Assembly: GCA_947629825.1 (NCBI GenBank)
Contig: CANRFF010000001.1
Location: 124,001 to 188,000 of the forward strand
Length of the DNA stretch: 64,000 nucleotides
Source: an uncultured Anaeroplasmataceae bacterium
GTDB taxonomy: Bacteria > Bacillota_I > Bacilli_A > Acholeplasmatales > Anaeroplasmataceae
Direction of reading: 5' to 3'
The notes under the pieces: generated by a model
What the model was told of the DNA's origin: nothing
The model's database searches: none
Seen by the model: the letters and a program-made list of their open reading frames with translations, nothing else
Part shown: one piece after another, positions 8,886-18,334 of the stretch
Position numbering within the stretch: position 1 is the stretch's first letter
How the letters are laid out: each line of letters begins with the position of its first letter
Translations under genes and position numbers: made by a program

Positions 8886-10574
8886 ATGCTTTTGAAACTG
8901 AAAGTTCAGAATTTTGCGATTATTGAAGATTTGGAAGTGGAATTTCATCCGGGATTTACGGTTTTAACGGGAGAAACCGGTGCCGGAAAATCCCTGATTA
9001 TCGATACCATTTCGCTTTTGTTGGGTCAAAGAGCCGATAGTGAGATGATTCGCTACGGAGAAGCCAAAGCCTTGATAGAAGGCGTTTTTTCGGTTCATAG
9101 CGAAAATTTAAAAGAATTACTTGAAAAATTCGGGTTACCTACCAAAGAATTGGTCATTACCAGAGAACTGTTGAATACGGGGAAAAACACCATTAAAGTC
9201 AATCAAATTCCCATCAGTCTGCAAATGCTCAGGCAAATCGCTTTATTACTTGCGGATGTCCATATTCAAAACGATACTTATCGTTTGTTGGATCCGGAAA
9301 ATGATTTGGATTTGATTACTCCCAAAAACGATTCTGTTTATGATCGGATATTCAGCGATTATTCGTTTTCTTATTCCGAGTATTTAAAAGAATTGGAAAA
9401 ATATCATCATATTCTGGAAGGACAGAAGAAAAGCAGCGATCGGTTGAATGAGTTGGAGTTTGAACAAAAAGAAATTCAGGGTATGAATTTGTCTTTGGGG
9501 CTGGATGAAGAACTGGAAAATTCAATCCGGAAATTAAAAAATTACGATAAGATATTTTCTTCTTTGAAAAGTGTTTGCGAATCTTTGGAAAATGATGTTT
9601 TTTCCATTGAAGTCCTTTATGATGCCGCCAAAGAACTTTCCAAAATCAAAGATTTCGATTCGGTGTATGAAAAAGAAAGCGAACAAATTTTGGATTGCTA
9701 TTATCTTCTGGACGACATCAAAAACCATTTGTTCAAAGAATTAAGTCAAATGGATTTTGATGAAAACGAATTGAATTCGCAAACAGAACAACTTTATGAA
9801 ATTGAAAAATTAAAGAAAAAATATCATAAAAACATTCAGGAACTTTTACAATACTTAGAAGACATTACGACGGAAATCGATATGGTTAAAAATTATGACG
9901 AACTTTTAAAAGAAACCACAGAGTCCGTTACAAGGGCTTATGAAAAGTTGGTTGAAAAAGCGGAATGTCTTTCGGATTATCGGAAAAAAATCGCAAAAGA
10001 AATCGAAAAGAATATTGTAGAGGAATGTCGGTTATTGGATTTGGAGGATACGAAGTTTGAAATTCGATTTACTTCCAAATTGCAGGAACATCAACCTTTT
10101 TATGACAATCAGTTTACGGCAAACGGTACCGATGAGGTGGATTTTTTGGTTACTTTCAATTTGGGAGAACCATTGAGATCTCTTCATAAAGTGGCTTCCG
10201 GAGGAGAACTATCCAGAATGATGTTGGCTTTGAAGAGTATTTTTTTAAGCAAAGAATCTTTGGCTTTGATGGTCTTTGACGAAATTGATACGGGTGTATC
10301 CGGAAGTACGGCGAAAAAAATCGCTCAAAAATTATTTTCCATCAGTCGCAAGACTCAGGTTTTATGTATCACACATTTGCCTCAAGTTGCGGCAATGGGA
10401 GATTTTCATTTGCATATTTATAAAACTTTCGAAAACCAAAGAACACAGACCCATCTTCAATATCTGGGTGAAGAAGAACGAGTTCGGGAAATCGCCAAGA
10501 TGTTATCGGGAGATCAACTTTCGATTTTTGCTTTGGATCATGCCCGTTCTTTATTAAAAGAAAAAAACCACTAA
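8886..10574 (+). CDS. recN: DNA repair protein RecN
   Basis: 562 residues from the ATG at 8886, placed by the AAGGTGAAG ribosome site; an in-frame GTG at 8877 lies within that site. It is an SMC-like ATPase: N-terminal strand NFAIIEDLEVEF, Walker A TGETGAGKS, long coiled-coil middle (about 150-360), ABC signature KVASGGELSRMML, Walker B LMVFDEIDTGVSG, and CITHLPQVAAM. RecN gathers DNA ends during double-strand break repair. The stop codon converges on, and slightly overlaps, the HAD gene from the other strand. Confidence 0.95.
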   Translation: MLLKLKVQNFAIIEDLEVEFHPGFTVLTGETGAGKSLIIDTISLLLGQRADSEMIRYGEAKALIEGVFSVHSENLKELLEKFGLPTKELVITRELLNTGKNTIKVNQIPISLQMLRQIALLLADVHIQNDTYRLLDPENDLDLITPKNDSVYDRIFSDYSFSYSEYLKELEKYHHILEGQKKSSDRLNELEFEQKEIQGMNLSLGLDEELENSIRKLKNYDKIFSSLKSVCESLENDVFSIEVLYDAAKELSKIKDFDSVYEKESEQILDCYYLLDDIKNHLFKELSQMDFDENELNSQTEQLYEIEKLKKKYHKNIQELLQYLEDITTEIDMVKNYDELLKETTESVTRAYEKLVEKAECLSDYRKKIAKEIEKNIVEECRLLDLEDTKFEIRFTSKLQEHQPFYDNQFTANGTDEVDFLVTFNLGEPLRSLHKVASGGELSRMMLALKSIFLSKESLALMVFDEIDTGVSGSTAKKIAQKLFSISRKTQVLCITHLPQVAAMGDFHLHIYKTFENQRTQTHLQYLGEEERVREIAKMLSGDQLSIFALDHARSLLKEKNH

Positions 10575-10581
10575 CGTGGTT
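10560..10581 (-). terminator. Terminator of the HAD gene, inside the recN 3' end
   Basis: AACCAC and GTGGTT with a 4-base loop. Read on the minus strand it is followed by a T-run. It overlaps the last codons of recN, so the two converging genes share these bases. Confidence 0.65.
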
Positions 10582-11383
10582 CGATAATAAATTTTTGTAT
10601 GGCTTTCGCAACGCCACTTTCCGTATTGGAAGCAGTCACATAATCGGCTGCTTTTTTTATTTCTTCAAAAGCATTTCCCATGGCTACACCAACTCCGGCA
10701 ACTTGAATCATTCGCAAATCATTTCCGGCATCTCCGATGGCCATGGTATCCTTTAAATCGATATGAAGATATTTTGCAAGAGCAATGAGAGCATTTCCTT
10801 TATTGGTATCTTTGTTCAAAAATTCCAAGAAAACGGAAGAACTGCGCACGACCGAATATTTTTCGTAATATTTCGGGTTCAATTCTTTCATTGCGTCGGT
10901 AATATGATCTTCCCGGTCTACCATCATACATTTGAGAAATTCGTCCTCATCGTTGATTTTTTCAAAATCAGTCAGTTGATAATCGATATGGTTGATGTTT
11001 TTTTCAATGTCCGTATAGGGATTGGCTTGGGGTGTAATCAGTTGTTCGTTTTTCCGAAACGCATGAAAAAAAGTATGCAATCGCCGGGACTCGGAGTAAA
11101 TTTCTTTGACAACCGCTCCGGAGATGGTTGAATCGTAGATGGCTTGTCCGGATAAAGTGTGGAACACCTTGGCTCCGTTATAACTGATCACATAATCATC
11201 GTTTTGAAACAAATTCAATTCCGCCAATACCGGAACGATTCCGTGAATGGGTCTTCCGGAAGCAATCACGATTTTACATCCGAGTTGCATGGCTTTGCGA
11301 ATGGCTTCTTTGTTTTCTTCGGAAATCTTTTTTTCATTGTCGAAAAGGGTTCCGTCTAAGTCGATGGTACAAAGTTTTATCAT
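10571..11383 (-). CDS. Cof-type HAD hydrolase (Cof/YidA-like sugar or nucleotide phosphatase)
   Basis: 270 residues from the ATG at 11383, which follows GCGGTGA; the frame is open further upstream, but that part crosses the promoter. Motif I is TIDLDGTLFDN with the nucleophile and acid-base Asp, motif II IASGRP, and motif IV GDAGNDLRMI. The cap is the Cof type (between motifs II and III). These are cytosolic phosphatases of broad specificity acting on sugar phosphates, FMN or nucleotides; the exact substrate cannot be read. It interrupts the usual recN-spoIVB adjacency on the opposite strand. Confidence 0.88.
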   Translation of the reverse strand: MIKLCTIDLDGTLFDNEKKISEENKEAIRKAMQLGCKIVIASGRPIHGIVPVLAELNLFQNDDYVISYNGAKVFHTLSGQAIYDSTISGAVVKEIYSESRRLHTFFHAFRKNEQLITPQANPYTDIEKNINHIDYQLTDFEKINDEDEFLKCMMVDREDHITDAMKELNPKYYEKYSVVRSSSVFLEFLNKDTNKGNALIALAKYLHIDLKDTMAIGDAGNDLRMIQVAGVGVAMGNAFEEIKKAADYVTASNTESGVAKAIQKFIIEPR

Positions 11384-11399
11384 TTCATTCACCGCACTA

Positions 11400-11427
11400 A
11401 TTATAGCATATTTGGGAAAAATTGGAA
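11400..11427 (-). promoter_or_regulatory. Extended -10 promoter of the HAD gene
   Basis: Minus strand TGCTATAAT (extended -10) about 20 bases before the ribosome site, with a poor -35 (TTCCAA) 16 bases upstream. Confidence 0.55.
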
Positions 11428-11475
11428 CTATGATTCTTGCAAAAAAACACAAAATAAGAGTAAGGAGGTGGAAGT

Positions 11476-12474
11476 ATGAAAAAATTACTTTTATTTTTGA
11501 CAATGGTCTTTGCCTTTTTCGGTTTGTTTTCGGCTTCGGCTTATGAACTGAATAAAAACAGTAAAATTTATGTAGGCGGTCAGGCCATTGGAATTCGCTT
11601 GAATAACGGAGTCAGTGTCGTCGGTTCTTTCGGAATTTATGAAAACGGAAATTTATACAAACCTTGGGAAGAAGCCGGAATTTCCGAAGGAGATCAGATT
11701 ACCAGTCTGAATCATCAGAAAATTACCGATATCAAAAGTTTGCTTACGGCGCTCCAGAGTACGAAAGGTCAAAGGGTGGAAATTACGTTTCTTCACCAGA
11801 ATGAAGCAATCACAACGGACATTACTCCGATTTTGACCGACAACAGTTACTCTTTGGGACTTTATGTAAAAGATTGTATTTTGGGAGTGGGAACGTTAAC
11901 TTATTATATTGATGAAATTCATACCTACGGAAGTTTGGGACATTCCATAACGAGCGATCCCTATTATAACGGAGAAATTTACGAAGCGAAAGTAACGGAA
12001 ATCGTCAAACCTTCAAGAGGAGAAGCAGGAGAGAAGAAAGCGACCATCGATTCCAATGCCATCGGAACCGTTGAAAAGAATACGCAAACCGGAATTCACG
12101 GGGTGACCAACAATCGTTTCGATACTTCTTCCATGACGCTTTTGAATTTCAAAACCCGAGATGAAGTTCATTTGGGTTCCGCAGAAATTTGGACTTGTAT
12201 CAATGGAAGTAAAGTTGAAAAATTCGATATCAATATTACCAAACTGGCCACTCAGGATAAGCAGGATATCAAAGGAATTACTTTTGAAGTGACAGATGAA
12301 GAGTTGATTTCCAAAACGGGAGGAATTGTTCAGGGAATGTCGGGATCTCCGATTGTTCAAGATAATCAAATTATCGGTGCGGTGACCCATGTATTACTGA
12401 ACAACAGTAAAAAAGGATATGGAATTTATCTGGAATTCATGTTGGAAGATATGGGAATTTCTATCAGTGAATAA
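11476..12474 (+). CDS. spoIVB: SpoIVB-like serine peptidase (S55) with PDZ domain
   Basis: 332 residues with an excellent TAAGGAGGTGG ribosome site. Parts in order: signal peptide or anchor (1-22), PDZ-like segment (about 60-115, EAGISEGDQITSLNHQKI), peptidase core with LGHSI (His156), an Asp at 274, and GIVQGMSGSP (Ser289). The Asp-Ser spacing of 15 matches the B. subtilis triad as I recall it. In sporulation SpoIVB is secreted from the forespore and cleaves SpoIVFA to activate pro-sigma-K processing. It follows recN as in Bacillus, but spo0A, normally next, is absent here. About 332 residues is short compared with B. subtilis (about 425). Confidence 0.85.
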   Translation: MKKLLLFLTMVFAFFGLFSASAYELNKNSKIYVGGQAIGIRLNNGVSVVGSFGIYENGNLYKPWEEAGISEGDQITSLNHQKITDIKSLLTALQSTKGQRVEITFLHQNEAITTDITPILTDNSYSLGLYVKDCILGVGTLTYYIDEIHTYGSLGHSITSDPYYNGEIYEAKVTEIVKPSRGEAGEKKATIDSNAIGTVEKNTQTGIHGVTNNRFDTSSMTLLNFKTRDEVHLGSAEIWTCINGSKVEKFDINITKLATQDKQDIKGITFEVTDEELISKTGGIVQGMSGSPIVQDNQIIGAVTHVLLNNSKKGYGIYLEFMLEDMGISISE

Positions 12475-12481
12475 GTAAAAG

Positions 12482-12515
12482 AAGTATAAGCAAATCTGTT
12501 TATACTTTTTTTGTT
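12482..12515 (+). terminator. Terminator after spoIVB
   Basis: AAGTATA / TATACTT stem with a 12-base loop, followed by a T-rich tract. Confidence 0.75.
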
Positions 12516-12579
12516 TTTCTGGACATTTTCCATATGCCTTTTTTTTCGGATTTTCATAGCATAAAAAGAGGTGTTGCGA

Positions 12580-13299
12580 ATGGAGAATTTGATTTTCGGT
12601 TTTCTCATTCCTTTGATAGGGACAACGTTAGGGGCATTTTTGATATTTTTTATCAAAGGCCAGCTCAGCGAACGAAAAATCAAACTGATTCAGGGATTTG
12701 CGGCCGGAGTGATGATGGCCGCTTCAATATGGAGTTTGATTTTGCCGGCTTTGGAACTTTCCGGAGACAATCCATATACGTGTTATATTCCGACAACCAT
12801 CGGTTTTGTGTTGGGAATGAATTTTTTAATGTTGTTCGATTGGTTTTATTCCAAACGGAAAACCATAGATATGATGAACTTGGCCGTAGTGATTCATAAT
12901 ATTCCGGAAGGATTATCGGTTGGTGTTGCGTTTGCGGCAGTGATGGTTCAAAGTCCTTTGGCACTGACTTCCGCTTATGCGCTCAGTTTCGGTATCGGAA
13001 TTCAAAACATTCCGGAGGGAAGTATCATTTCGTTGAATCTTCTTGCGAAGAAGGGAAAATGGAGATCTTTTCTGGCAGGTTTTCTTTCCGGGATTGTAGA
13101 GCCGATTGCCAGTATTCTGGCTTTTCTTCTGATTTATTATGTTCAGCCGGTAATGCCGTATTTTCTATCTTTTGCGGCAGGGGCGATGATTTATGTGGTC
13201 GTCAATGAATTGATTCCGAATTGTAAAAGCAAAATCGGTAATGTCGGTGTTTGTTTGGGCTTTTGCATCATGATGATCTTAGATGTGATGTTGGGATAA
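12580..13299 (+). CDS. ZIP family divalent metal transporter
   Basis: 239 residues from the ATG at 12580, behind AGAGGTG. About eight hydrophobic segments are visible. The two metal-binding helices carry VIHNIPEGLSVGVAF and IQNIPEGSIISLNL, the hallmark of the ZIP/ZupT family, which imports zinc and other divalent ions across the plasma membrane. Between helices 3 and 4 is a short loop (FYSKRKTID) lacking the His-rich stretch of some members. It stands alone between a terminator and the carboxypeptidase gene. Substrate preference is not decidable. Confidence 0.88.
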   Translation: MENLIFGFLIPLIGTTLGAFLIFFIKGQLSERKIKLIQGFAAGVMMAASIWSLILPALELSGDNPYTCYIPTTIGFVLGMNFLMLFDWFYSKRKTIDMMNLAVVIHNIPEGLSVGVAFAAVMVQSPLALTSAYALSFGIGIQNIPEGSIISLNLLAKKGKWRSFLAGFLSGIVEPIASILAFLLIYYVQPVMPYFLSFAAGAMIYVVVNELIPNCKSKIGNVGVCLGFCIMMILDVMLG

Positions 13300-13349
13300 T
13301 TGATTCTTCTAAATTCATGAGTTTTCGCATACGATAAAATGGTGATTTT

Positions 13350-14372
13350 ATGAAAAGAATCTTTATTCTTTTTTTATTCTGCTTGTTTTTCTCATTTTCC
13401 GCAACGGCTTACGTCAATACGTCATCGGCTTATATCGTATTGGAATCGACGACGGGAAGAATTCTGAATCAAAGAAATATTCACCAACAGTTTTTGGTGG
13501 CCTCTACCGTTAAAATCCTGACGGCAATGACCGTGATCGAAACGGAAGAGTTGGATGAAGTGGTACAAATCGATAAAAAGGACATATCGGAAGTCGGTTC
13601 CAAAGTCTATTTGAAAGAACAGGAAAAAATCACAAAAAGAGATTTGTTGTATGCTCTTTTGTTGCGGTCGGCCAATGATGCGGCCTCGGCTTTGAGTAAA
13701 AACAATGATTCCCGTTTTATTTTGAAAATGAATCAATTGGCCAAAAAAATCGGAATGAAAAACTCGGTATTCGCAAATGCTTCCGGTTTGGACGAAAGAG
13801 AATATAATCTTTCCACGGCATACGATATGGCACTGTTGAGCGCTTACGCCAATCAAAATCCGACATTCATCGAAATTGCGTCCACCCATACCTATACCGC
13901 CAAAACCGATCTTCAGACGTACACTTGGATAAACAAACATCGGCTGGTTAAAAACGACGATGATTTTGTTTGGGGCAAAACGGGATATACGAAAAAATCC
14001 AAAAGAATTCTGGTGACCAACTATCAAAAAGAAAATATGGATTTGATTGTGGTGACCATCAATGACAGCGACGATTGGAATCATCATCGTCAACTGGTAG
14101 ATCAAGTGGATTCGTATGAATTTGTTTCCGTATTGAAAAAAGGAATTTACGATACGAAATTGGATGTTTCCTATTATATTTATATTCCCAAGGATATTAC
14201 CATTCCGATTCGGAAAAACGAAAATGAAAAAATTCAATTGGAATTCAAACTATATCCGCAATCGGCCACTTTGGAAATTTATCTCAATGACGCTTTTGTC
14301 GCAAGCAAAAATATAGAAGTCTATACCAAGGAAAATTTCGATGTCGATCTCGTCATAGATTTTTTTAAATAG
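13350..14372 (+). CDS. D-alanyl-D-alanine carboxypeptidase (peptidase S11, DacF/DacB-like)
   Basis: 340 residues with a signal peptide (1-20, ending SATAYV). The penicillin-binding triad is complete: STVK at 52-55, SAN at 107-109 and KTG near 210 (VWGKTGYTKK). After about residue 245 a beta-rich C-terminal domain follows (YIYIPKDITIPI...), as in class C low-mass PBPs. It trims the terminal D-Ala of peptidoglycan stem peptides outside the membrane. Given spoIVB nearby, a role in spore cortex or vegetative wall is possible. No C-terminal amphipathic anchor is obvious. Confidence 0.9.
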   Translation: MKRIFILFLFCLFFSFSATAYVNTSSAYIVLESTTGRILNQRNIHQQFLVASTVKILTAMTVIETEELDEVVQIDKKDISEVGSKVYLKEQEKITKRDLLYALLLRSANDAASALSKNNDSRFILKMNQLAKKIGMKNSVFANASGLDEREYNLSTAYDMALLSAYANQNPTFIEIASTHTYTAKTDLQTYTWINKHRLVKNDDDFVWGKTGYTKKSKRILVTNYQKENMDLIVVTINDSDDWNHHRQLVDQVDSYEFVSVLKKGIYDTKLDVSYYIYIPKDITIPIRKNENEKIQLEFKLYPQSATLEIYLNDAFVASKNIEVYTKENFDVDLVIDFFK

Positions 14373-14439
14373 AAGACAAATTTCTGTTTATTTTTTCTTA
14401 AATGGTGCTATAATAATTAGTATGTAAGGAGGGATGAGA

Positions 14440-14736
14440 ATGGCATCGAAAAAAGGTAAAACGGGAATTGTCGGGTTTCTTGCGTTCACGGCGATTATCT
14501 TTAATGCGGTAGCGTGGATTTTACAGTATCTGGCAAATAAATTTTGGGCTCATTTATCGGAAATTTCCAATTTTTTGGTCAGTATTTCCAGTTTCTTTTT
14601 GTTGATTGTCGCAGTTTATACCTCCTATGACTTCGCCAAACGTCAAAAGCGATTTTGGAGAATTATCTGGTGGCTTCTTACCATCGTATCTTTACTGGCG
14701 GTATTCTTCGGAATCGGTGTCAATTTTTTGAAATAA
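14440..14736 (+). CDS. Small three-helix membrane protein
   Basis: 98 residues. The start is the ATG at 14440, 7 bases after AAGGAGG; another ATG at 14434 is too close. After a basic N-terminus (MASKKGKTG) come three predicted membrane helices (about 10-32, 40-60 and 72-95) and almost no loops. No family recognised. It is a single-gene transcript ending at a strong bidirectional terminator. Confidence 0.65.
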   Translation: MASKKGKTGIVGFLAFTAIIFNAVAWILQYLANKFWAHLSEISNFLVSISSFFLLIVAVYTSYDFAKRQKRFWRIIWWLLTIVSLLAVFFGIGVNFLK

Positions 14737-14775
14737 AAAGCCGTAGAAACTTTTTGTTCCTACGGCTTTTTTTTA
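14737..14775. terminator. Bidirectional terminator
   Basis: AAAGCCGTAG / CTACGGCTTT stem with T-runs on both strands. It serves the small membrane protein gene (+) and clpB (-). Confidence 0.9.
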
Positions 14776-16890
14776 TTTTATCAAGCATCGGATTTCATTG
14801 TTTAAGGCGTCCAATACATAAGGAATTCCCGGTTTGATTTCCCCTTTTAAAATTTTACTTGCGATAAAGGTCTCGATATATTTTTGAATATATCTTTTTA
14901 CCGGTCGGGCACCGTATTCCTCATTGAAACTCTGATCGAGGATATAATGTTTTAAACTGTCTGCGAATGTAATATCAATCTCTTGTGAAAGCAATCTCAT
15001 ATCCAAATCTTTCAGCATTTTGTTTACAATCCGGATCTGCACGTCTTTCGAAAGCGGATGGAAAGTAATGATTTCGTCGATTCGATTCAGAAATTCCGGT
15101 TTGAAATTCTGTTTTAAAAGAGATTGCATGAGCGCTTGCTGGTTTTCCGAGTGGGAAAGAAGAAGTTCGCTTCCCAAATTCGATGTCATGATGATGATTG
15201 TATTTTTAAAATCGACCGTTCTTCCTTGAGAATCGGAAAGACGACCGTCATCCAGAATCTGCAACAGAAGATTAAAAACATCGTGATGTGCTTTTTCGAT
15301 TTCATCAAACAGAATAATGGAGTAAGGATTTCTCCGAACCTTTTCCGTCAGTTGTCCCCCTTCATCATATCCGATGTATCCCGGAGGCGCTCCGATCAGT
15401 TTTGCGACACTGTGGGCTTCCATATATTCGGACATATCGATTCTGACGATATGGCTTTCACTGTCGAACAACGCTTCCGCCAGTGCTTTGGCCAGTTCCG
15501 TTTTTCCGACACCGGTAGGTCCCAAAAACAAGAATGAACCGATCGGACGATTTTCGTCTTTAATTCCCGCACGTTGGCGGATAATGGCATCGCTGATCAA
15601 TTCGACGGCTTCGTCTTGCCCGATGACCCGTTCTTTTAATGTTTCGGCCAGATGTAAGATTTTATCTTTTTCTCCCTGCATCAGTTTGGATATCGGGATA
15701 TTGGTCCATTTCGAAACCACTTCCGCAATGGCTTCTTCATCGACGGATTCGGAAAGAAGATGGTCTTCTTTGGACCGATTTTGGTAATCGGATATATTTT
15801 TTTCGAGAGTAGGTATGGTGGAATATTGAAGTTCGGATGCCAATTTATAATTTCCTTCGTTATATGCCCGTTCCAACTCGAATCTTTTTTGATCCAGTTG
15901 TTTTTTCATATCTTTAAAAGCGGCCAATTCCTTTTTTTCTTTTTGCCATTTCAAAGAAAGATCTTTGGCTTGACTTTCCAGATCATTCAGTTCTTTCGAA
16001 ATGTTTTCCAATCTTTTTTTGGAAGTCGGATCCGATTCCTTTTTCAAAGCCATTTGTTCGATTTTCAGTTGAGCGATTTTCCGATCGATATCATCCAAAA
16101 CCGTTGGTTTGGAATCCAATTCCATTCGACAGGAAGCACAAGCCTCGTCAATTAAATCAATGGCTTTATCCGGTAAAAACCGATCGGTGATGTATCGATT
16201 GGAAAGAGTAGAAGCAGCCACAATCGCATTATCGGTAATCGCAACTCCGTGATGAAGTTCAAAGCGTTCTTTGATTCCTCGTAAAATGGATATGGTATCC
16301 TCTACCGAAGGTTCCGAAACCAGAACCTTTTGAAAACGTCGTTCCAAAGCGCTGTCTTTTTCGATATATTCCCGATATTCTTTCAAAGTCGTCGCTCCGA
16401 TACAGTGGAGTTCCCCTCTGGCAAGCATGGGTTTCAGCATATTTGAAGCATCCAGCGCTCCATCGGATTTCCCTGCACCAACAATCAAATGAATTTCATC
16501 GATAAACATAATGATGTTTCCGTCGGAGTCTTTGATTTTATTTAAAACGGCTTTTAAACGTTCCTCGAATTCTCCCCGATATTTCGCACCGGCAACCAAT
16601 GCGCCCATATCCAATTCGAAAATTTGTTTGTCTTTCAATGAAGAAGGCACATCATTTGCGACGATTCTTCGAGCCAACCCTTCGATGATTGCTGTTTTTC
16701 CGACACCGGGTTCCCCGATGAGAACCGGATTATTTTTCGTTTTTCGAGAAAGAATTTTAATGATTCTCCGAATTTCTTCATCTCTTCCGATGACCGGATC
16801 GATTTTTCCGTTTTTTGCGAGTTCAACAACATTACGTCCATACTTTTCTAACACATTTTCTTCTTGAAAATTTTGTTGTTCCATAGTCAT
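14773..16890 (-). CDS. clpB: ClpB-type disaggregase lacking the N-terminal domain
   Basis: 705 residues against about 860 for full ClpB. AAA1 has Walker [10 protein letters not shown] (near residue 60) and FIDEIH; a coiled-coil M-domain of ClpB length lies at about 265-385; AAA2 has GPTGVGKTE and [10 protein letters not shown], followed by SNLGS and the C-terminal small domain. The product starts directly at the linker that normally follows the N-domain ([18 protein letters not shown]), so the substrate-binding N-domain is absent. With DnaK it pulls proteins out of aggregates. The presence of the M-domain argues for ClpB, not ClpC or ClpE. A sigma-A promoter with an HrcA-type operator lies upstream. 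Confidence 0.9.
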   Translation of the reverse strand: MTMEQQNFQEENVLEKYGRNVVELAKNGKIDPVIGRDEEIRRIIKILSRKTKNNPVLIGEPGVGKTAIIEGLARRIVANDVPSSLKDKQIFELDMGALVAGAKYRGEFEERLKAVLNKIKDSDGNIIMFIDEIHLIVGAGKSDGALDASNMLKPMLARGELHCIGATTLKEYREYIEKDSALERRFQKVLVSEPSVEDTISILRGIKERFELHHGVAITDNAIVAASTLSNRYITDRFLPDKAIDLIDEACASCRMELDSKPTVLDDIDRKIAQLKIEQMALKKESDPTSKKRLENISKELNDLESQAKDLSLKWQKEKKELAAFKDMKKQLDQKRFELERAYNEGNYKLASELQYSTIPTLEKNISDYQNRSKEDHLLSESVDEEAIAEVVSKWTNIPISKLMQGEKDKILHLAETLKERVIGQDEAVELISDAIIRQRAGIKDENRPIGSFLFLGPTGVGKTELAKALAEALFDSESHIVRIDMSEYMEAHSVAKLIGAPPGYIGYDEGGQLTEKVRRNPYSIILFDEIEKAHHDVFNLLLQILDDGRLSDSQGRTVDFKNTIIIMTSNLGSELLLSHSENQQALMQSLLKQNFKPEFLNRIDEIITFHPLSKDVQIRIVNKMLKDLDMRLLSQEIDITFADSLKHYILDQSFNEEYGARPVKRYIQKYIETFIASKILKGEIKPGIPYVLDALNNEIRCLIK

Positions 16891-16933
16891 TTCACCCTTT
16901 CTTTTATAGTAACATTTTTCTTGTTACACTATT

Positions 16934-16961
16934 ATTATACATCAAAAATTGGCAGTGTCAA
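16934..16961 (-). promoter_or_regulatory. Sigma-A promoter of clpB
   Basis: Minus-strand TTGACA and TATAAT, 16 bases apart. The -35 lies inside the CIRCE-like operator. Confidence 0.8.
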
Positions 16962-16975
16962 TATAAGAGTGCCAA
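16949..16975. promoter_or_regulatory. CIRCE-like (HrcA) operator at clpB
   Basis: TTGGCAGTG, nine bases, GAGTGCCAA. The right half fits the CIRCE half-site and the left half differs at two positions. It overlaps the -35 box, where HrcA binding would block transcription until heat stress. No GGTCAAA heptad pair (CtsR site) is seen. Confidence 0.7.
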
Positions 16976-16999
16976 AAATAATAAAAAGATGAAATTGAT

Positions 17000-17028
17000 T
17001 TGACAATAAAAAGGGGGTTTGCTATAAT
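17000..17028 (+). promoter_or_regulatory. Promoter of tRNA-Cys
   Basis: TTGACA, 17 bases, TATAAT; it ends 18 bases before the tRNA. Confidence 0.85.
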
Positions 17029-17046
17029 ATAAATCGCTGTAAGGAT

Positions 17047-17120
17047 GGCCCTGTAGCCAAGTGGTAAGGCACGGCACTGCAACTGCCCGACCATCAGTTC
17101 GAATCTGTTCGGGGCCTCCA
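17047..17120 (+). tRNA. tRNA-Cys (GCA)
   Basis: A 74-base cloverleaf. The acceptor stem is GGCCCTG with CGGGGCC, discriminator T, and CCA is encoded. The D-arm is AGCCAAGTGGTAAGGC, the anticodon loop CTGCAAC reads GCA, and the T-loop is TTCGAAT. The T-stem has a T-T mismatch (ATCAG with CTGTT), and the outer pair of the anticodon stem is C-C. The 3' end from 17106 is duplicated at 28876 as the attachment site of an integrated element, so the present 3' end may be element-derived. Confidence 0.9.
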
Positions 17121-17122
17121 GC
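17106..17122. repeat. Attachment core at the tRNA-Cys 3' end (left)
   Basis: TGTTCGGGGCCTCCAGC, covering the end of the T-arm, the acceptor 3' strand and CCA. It begins a direct repeat with 28876 that continues through the 3' part of the integrase gene (to about 17652 / 29426). Confidence 0.85.
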
Positions 17123-17270
17123 ATTATTTATCATTTAGAAGTGAGTAATTTCTAAATTGAAAATATGGAAAAAGGTTGAATTTTCAAACTAAAGTAAGTT
17201 TTGAATCTTCAGCCTTTTTTCTTTGGAAAAACCGGATTTCAATAATGGAGTATTCCTGTCCAGCATTGAT

Positions 17271-18218
17271 TTATTCGAAGTTCTTCAGTGGATTGTATTT
17301 GAAATTGTTTCTTTTGATCTCTTCGTTGGTCAAATCTAAGTAACGTTGAGTATTTTCTAACTTTTGATGCCCTAATAGTTCTTTGACGGTATAAATGTCA
17401 GCACCATTTCTCAATAATTGTGTTGCATAAAGATGCCTGAATTTATGAGCGCTTAGAATATCGATTTTTAAATCTTTTTTAAGTTTATACAGCATAGAAG
17501 ATACAGTCATTTTATCGATATGGCTATTATGAAATTGTAATAAATATGGATTGTTTGAATCGTTTTTAGAAATCAGTTTCAAAAGAAGAGTTCCCAATTT
17601 ATTCTCGAAATAGCAAAATCTGGGTTTACCGCTTTTTGTATAGTCCAAATAGATCGATTGATTTTTAAAATTGATGTTTTGCATTTTGATGTGAACAATC
17701 TCATTTCTACGTATACCAGTTGACAGAAGAAGATAGATGATCACTTGATGTTCCAGTTTCATAGTATCGATTTGATTTAAAATTTTTTTAATGGATTCAT
17801 CGGTGATGACCTCTATTTTAGCCGGGCTTTCTTTCAATTTTTGAAAAGTATATTTTGGCATGGTAATAAATCCGGCTTTTGCGGTTCTTGTTAACATTGC
17901 CGAAAGAATTCCGATTCGCTTGTTAATAGTAATATTCTTATTCTTTTTGAAAATGCTGTATCTTACAAACTTATCAATGATTTCTTGATTGATATGTTTT
18001 GTTTCGTACACTCCGTGTGACTGAAAGAATTGAATCATTTCTTGTAAGTGATTCTGATACATCACAAGAGTATCCGGACGCACTTTGGATTCCTGCATCT
18101 GAATATAAAGTCTCAGCAAAGCATTCAGTTCCATAGATTTAATTTCTTGTGTTTTATTGGAAAATAATGTAAAAATATCTTCAAGTGAAATTGTCGTTTT
18201 AAAATTATTTGATTGCAT
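17271..18218 (-). CDS. Tyrosine recombinase (integrase) of the tRNA-Cys element
   Basis: 315 residues with an AGAGGT ribosome site. A SAM-like N-terminal core-binding domain (about 20-125, MYQNHLQEMIQFFQSHGV...) precedes the catalytic domain with STGIRRNEI (first Arg), HKFRHLYATQLL (His-x-x-Arg), GHQKL (His) and NTQRYLD (Tyr nucleophile). It should catalyse integration at, and excision from, the tRNA-Cys 3' end. It points toward the tRNA and its stop is about 150 bases from it, the usual place for such enzymes. A truncated copy lies at 29041. Confidence 0.92.
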   Translation of the reverse strand: MQSNNFKTTISLEDIFTLFSNKTQEIKSMELNALLRLYIQMQESKVRPDTLVMYQNHLQEMIQFFQSHGVYETKHINQEIIDKFVRYSIFKKNKNITINKRIGILSAMLTRTAKAGFITMPKYTFQKLKESPAKIEVITDESIKKILNQIDTMKLEHQVIIYLLLSTGIRRNEIVHIKMQNINFKNQSIYLDYTKSGKPRFCYFENKLGTLLLKLISKNDSNNPYLLQFHNSHIDKMTVSSMLYKLKKDLKIDILSAHKFRHLYATQLLRNGADIYTVKELLGHQKLENTQRYLDLTNEEIKRNNFKYNPLKNFE

Positions 18219-18334
18219 AGTATATACCTCTTTCTTGTTTTAAATTGAAGTATACTCCTGCTCAATATATAATTTTTAAACATGATACTAATTTATGAAC
18301 AACGTCGAATTTTAATATTAAAGATAAAGGGAAA

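Noticed and set aside
13320-13349. Sigma-E-like -10 (CATACGAT) before the carboxypeptidase gene
   Set aside because: No acceptable -35 at the right distance; the match is too short to report.
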